A stretch of 6,069 nucleotides of DNA from Streptosporangiaceae bacterium (GTDB lineage Bacteria > Actinomycetota > Actinomycetes > Streptosporangiales > Streptosporangiaceae): positions 1 through 6,069 of the forward strand of contig JASHOI010000690.1 of the NCBI GenBank assembly GCA_030041195.1, written 5' to 3'. Numbering within the stretch: position 1 is the first letter of the stretch; the number at the start of each line of letters is the position of its first letter. Position numbers and translations under genes: made by a program. Under the pieces are notes generated by a model. The model did no database searches and was not told where the DNA came from. It was given only the letters and a program-made list of their open reading frames with translations. Below are positions 5,666-6,069 of this stretch, piece after piece.

Positions 5666-5673
5666 AAGTACCG

Positions 5674-6069
5674 CTATGCCGGAATTGTTCGGGTTCGCGG
5701 GCCGGCCCGGAGCACCTGGGACGGGAGACGGCGCCCGATGATCCGCTCCGCGTCGGCGGCGGCGTCGATCATCGCGTCCAGGTCGATCCCGGTCGCCACG
5801 CCCATGTCCTCGACCATGTGCACGAGTTCCTCGGTGGCGATGTTGCCGGTGGCGCCCGGCGCGTACGGGCACCCGCCGAGCCCGCCGACCGACGCGTCAA
5901 AATCACTGACCCCAAGTTCCAGAGCAGCCAGGACGTTCGCCAAACCGGTCCCGCGGGTGTTGTGGAAGTGCAGGTTCAGCGGCACCCCGGGATGGGCCGA
6001 GCGGAACGCGCCGACGAGCGCACGGACCCGGCCCGGCGTGGCCATCCCGGTCGTGTCACCGAACGAGAT
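5674..6069 (-). CDS. 3-hydroxy-3-methylglutaryl-CoA lyase, C-terminal part (truncated by window edge)
   Basis: This enzyme cleaves HMG-CoA to acetoacetate and acetyl-CoA, the last step of leucine breakdown. The frame stays open to the right edge and reads ISFGDTTG before the internal ATG at 6045, matching the HMGL/aldolase-type TIM barrel, so that ATG is not the start. The 131 visible residues include the metal-binding HxH (HFH, fragment residues 34-36), followed by NTRG. Next comes the signature loop DASVGGLGGCPYAPGATGN, with the catalytic loop cysteine (fragment C67) and the conserved asparagine (N76). The C-terminus LPSQVLRAGPR is typical. Roughly the first 170 residues are missing, judging from a family length near 300. 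The GGLGGCPYAPGATGN signature separates it from citramalate and isopropylmalate synthases of the same fold. It lies 265 bp upstream of the mrp-like gene, so cotranscription with it is uncertain. Confidence 0.93.
   Translation of the reverse strand: MSFGDTTGMATPGRVRALVGAFRSAHPGVPLNLHFHNTRGTGLANVLAALELGVSDFDASVGGLGGCPYAPGATGNIATEELVHMVEDMGVATGIDLDAMIDAAADAERIIGRRLPSQVLRAGPRTRTIPA

Larger units (their letters stand above)
5409..5673. other. 265-bp intergenic region rich in dyads and repeats
   Basis: This is the longest gap in the window. Read from the HMG-CoA lyase end it holds a 15-bp GC-only tandem repeat (5614-5665), a long imperfect dyad of lower GC content (5558-5608) with an AGGAGG on each strand, a 7-bp GC hairpin (5534-5550), and the promoter-like element before the mrp-like gene. 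I recognise no known riboswitch, tRNA or other RNA gene. A minus-strand reading frame crosses it (5590-5309) but is not well supported as coding. Confidence 0.6.

Overview
The window comes from a high-GC actinomycete-type genome. All reading frames are very GC-rich with strong G/C bias at third codon positions, several genes start with GTG, and the two-component and MFS proteins have actinobacterial-looking sequences. I cannot name the genus from the sequence alone.

Layout. On the + strand, bases 2-811 hold the C-terminal part of a DHA2-family (EmrB/QacA-like) drug-proton antiporter whose start lies off the left edge. It converges on a run of five minus-strand genes that fills the rest of the window. 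In transcription order (right to left) these are: a 3-hydroxy-3-methylglutaryl-CoA lyase cut by the right edge (6069-5674); a 265-bp gap rich in repeats and dyads; a Mrp/ApbC-type P-loop ATPase (5408-4581); an acyl-CoA carboxylase carboxyltransferase (beta) subunit (4544-2973); an OmpR/PhoB-type response regulator (2858-2187); and its HAMP sensor histidine kinase (2095-818).

How they may work together. HMG-CoA lyase and an acyl-CoA carboxylase beta subunit together suggest branched-chain acyl-CoA (leucine-type) catabolism. The carboxylase substrate is not settled by the sequence, and no biotin carboxylase/biotin carrier subunit is in view. The Mrp-like protein keeps the CPxC motif of Fe-S carrier ATPases but has no N-terminal DUF59 domain, and its link to the acyl-CoA genes is only positional. 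The response regulator and kinase form a standard phosphorelay whose signal and targets cannot be read here. The convergent exporter is a conceivable target, without evidence.

I see no strong sign of a new biological system. The non-coding parts are the most interesting: a 12-of-13 inverted repeat with an AGGAGG on each strand plus a 15-bp tandem repeat in the HMG-CoA lyase/mrp gap; a near-identical 17-bp palindromic start-site element at both the mrp and carboxylase starts; a likely leaderless start for the response regulator; and a perfect dyad containing both convergent stop codons of the exporter and kinase genes. No tRNA, rRNA, CRISPR array or insertion sequence was seen, and no gene-free stretch exceeds 300 bases.
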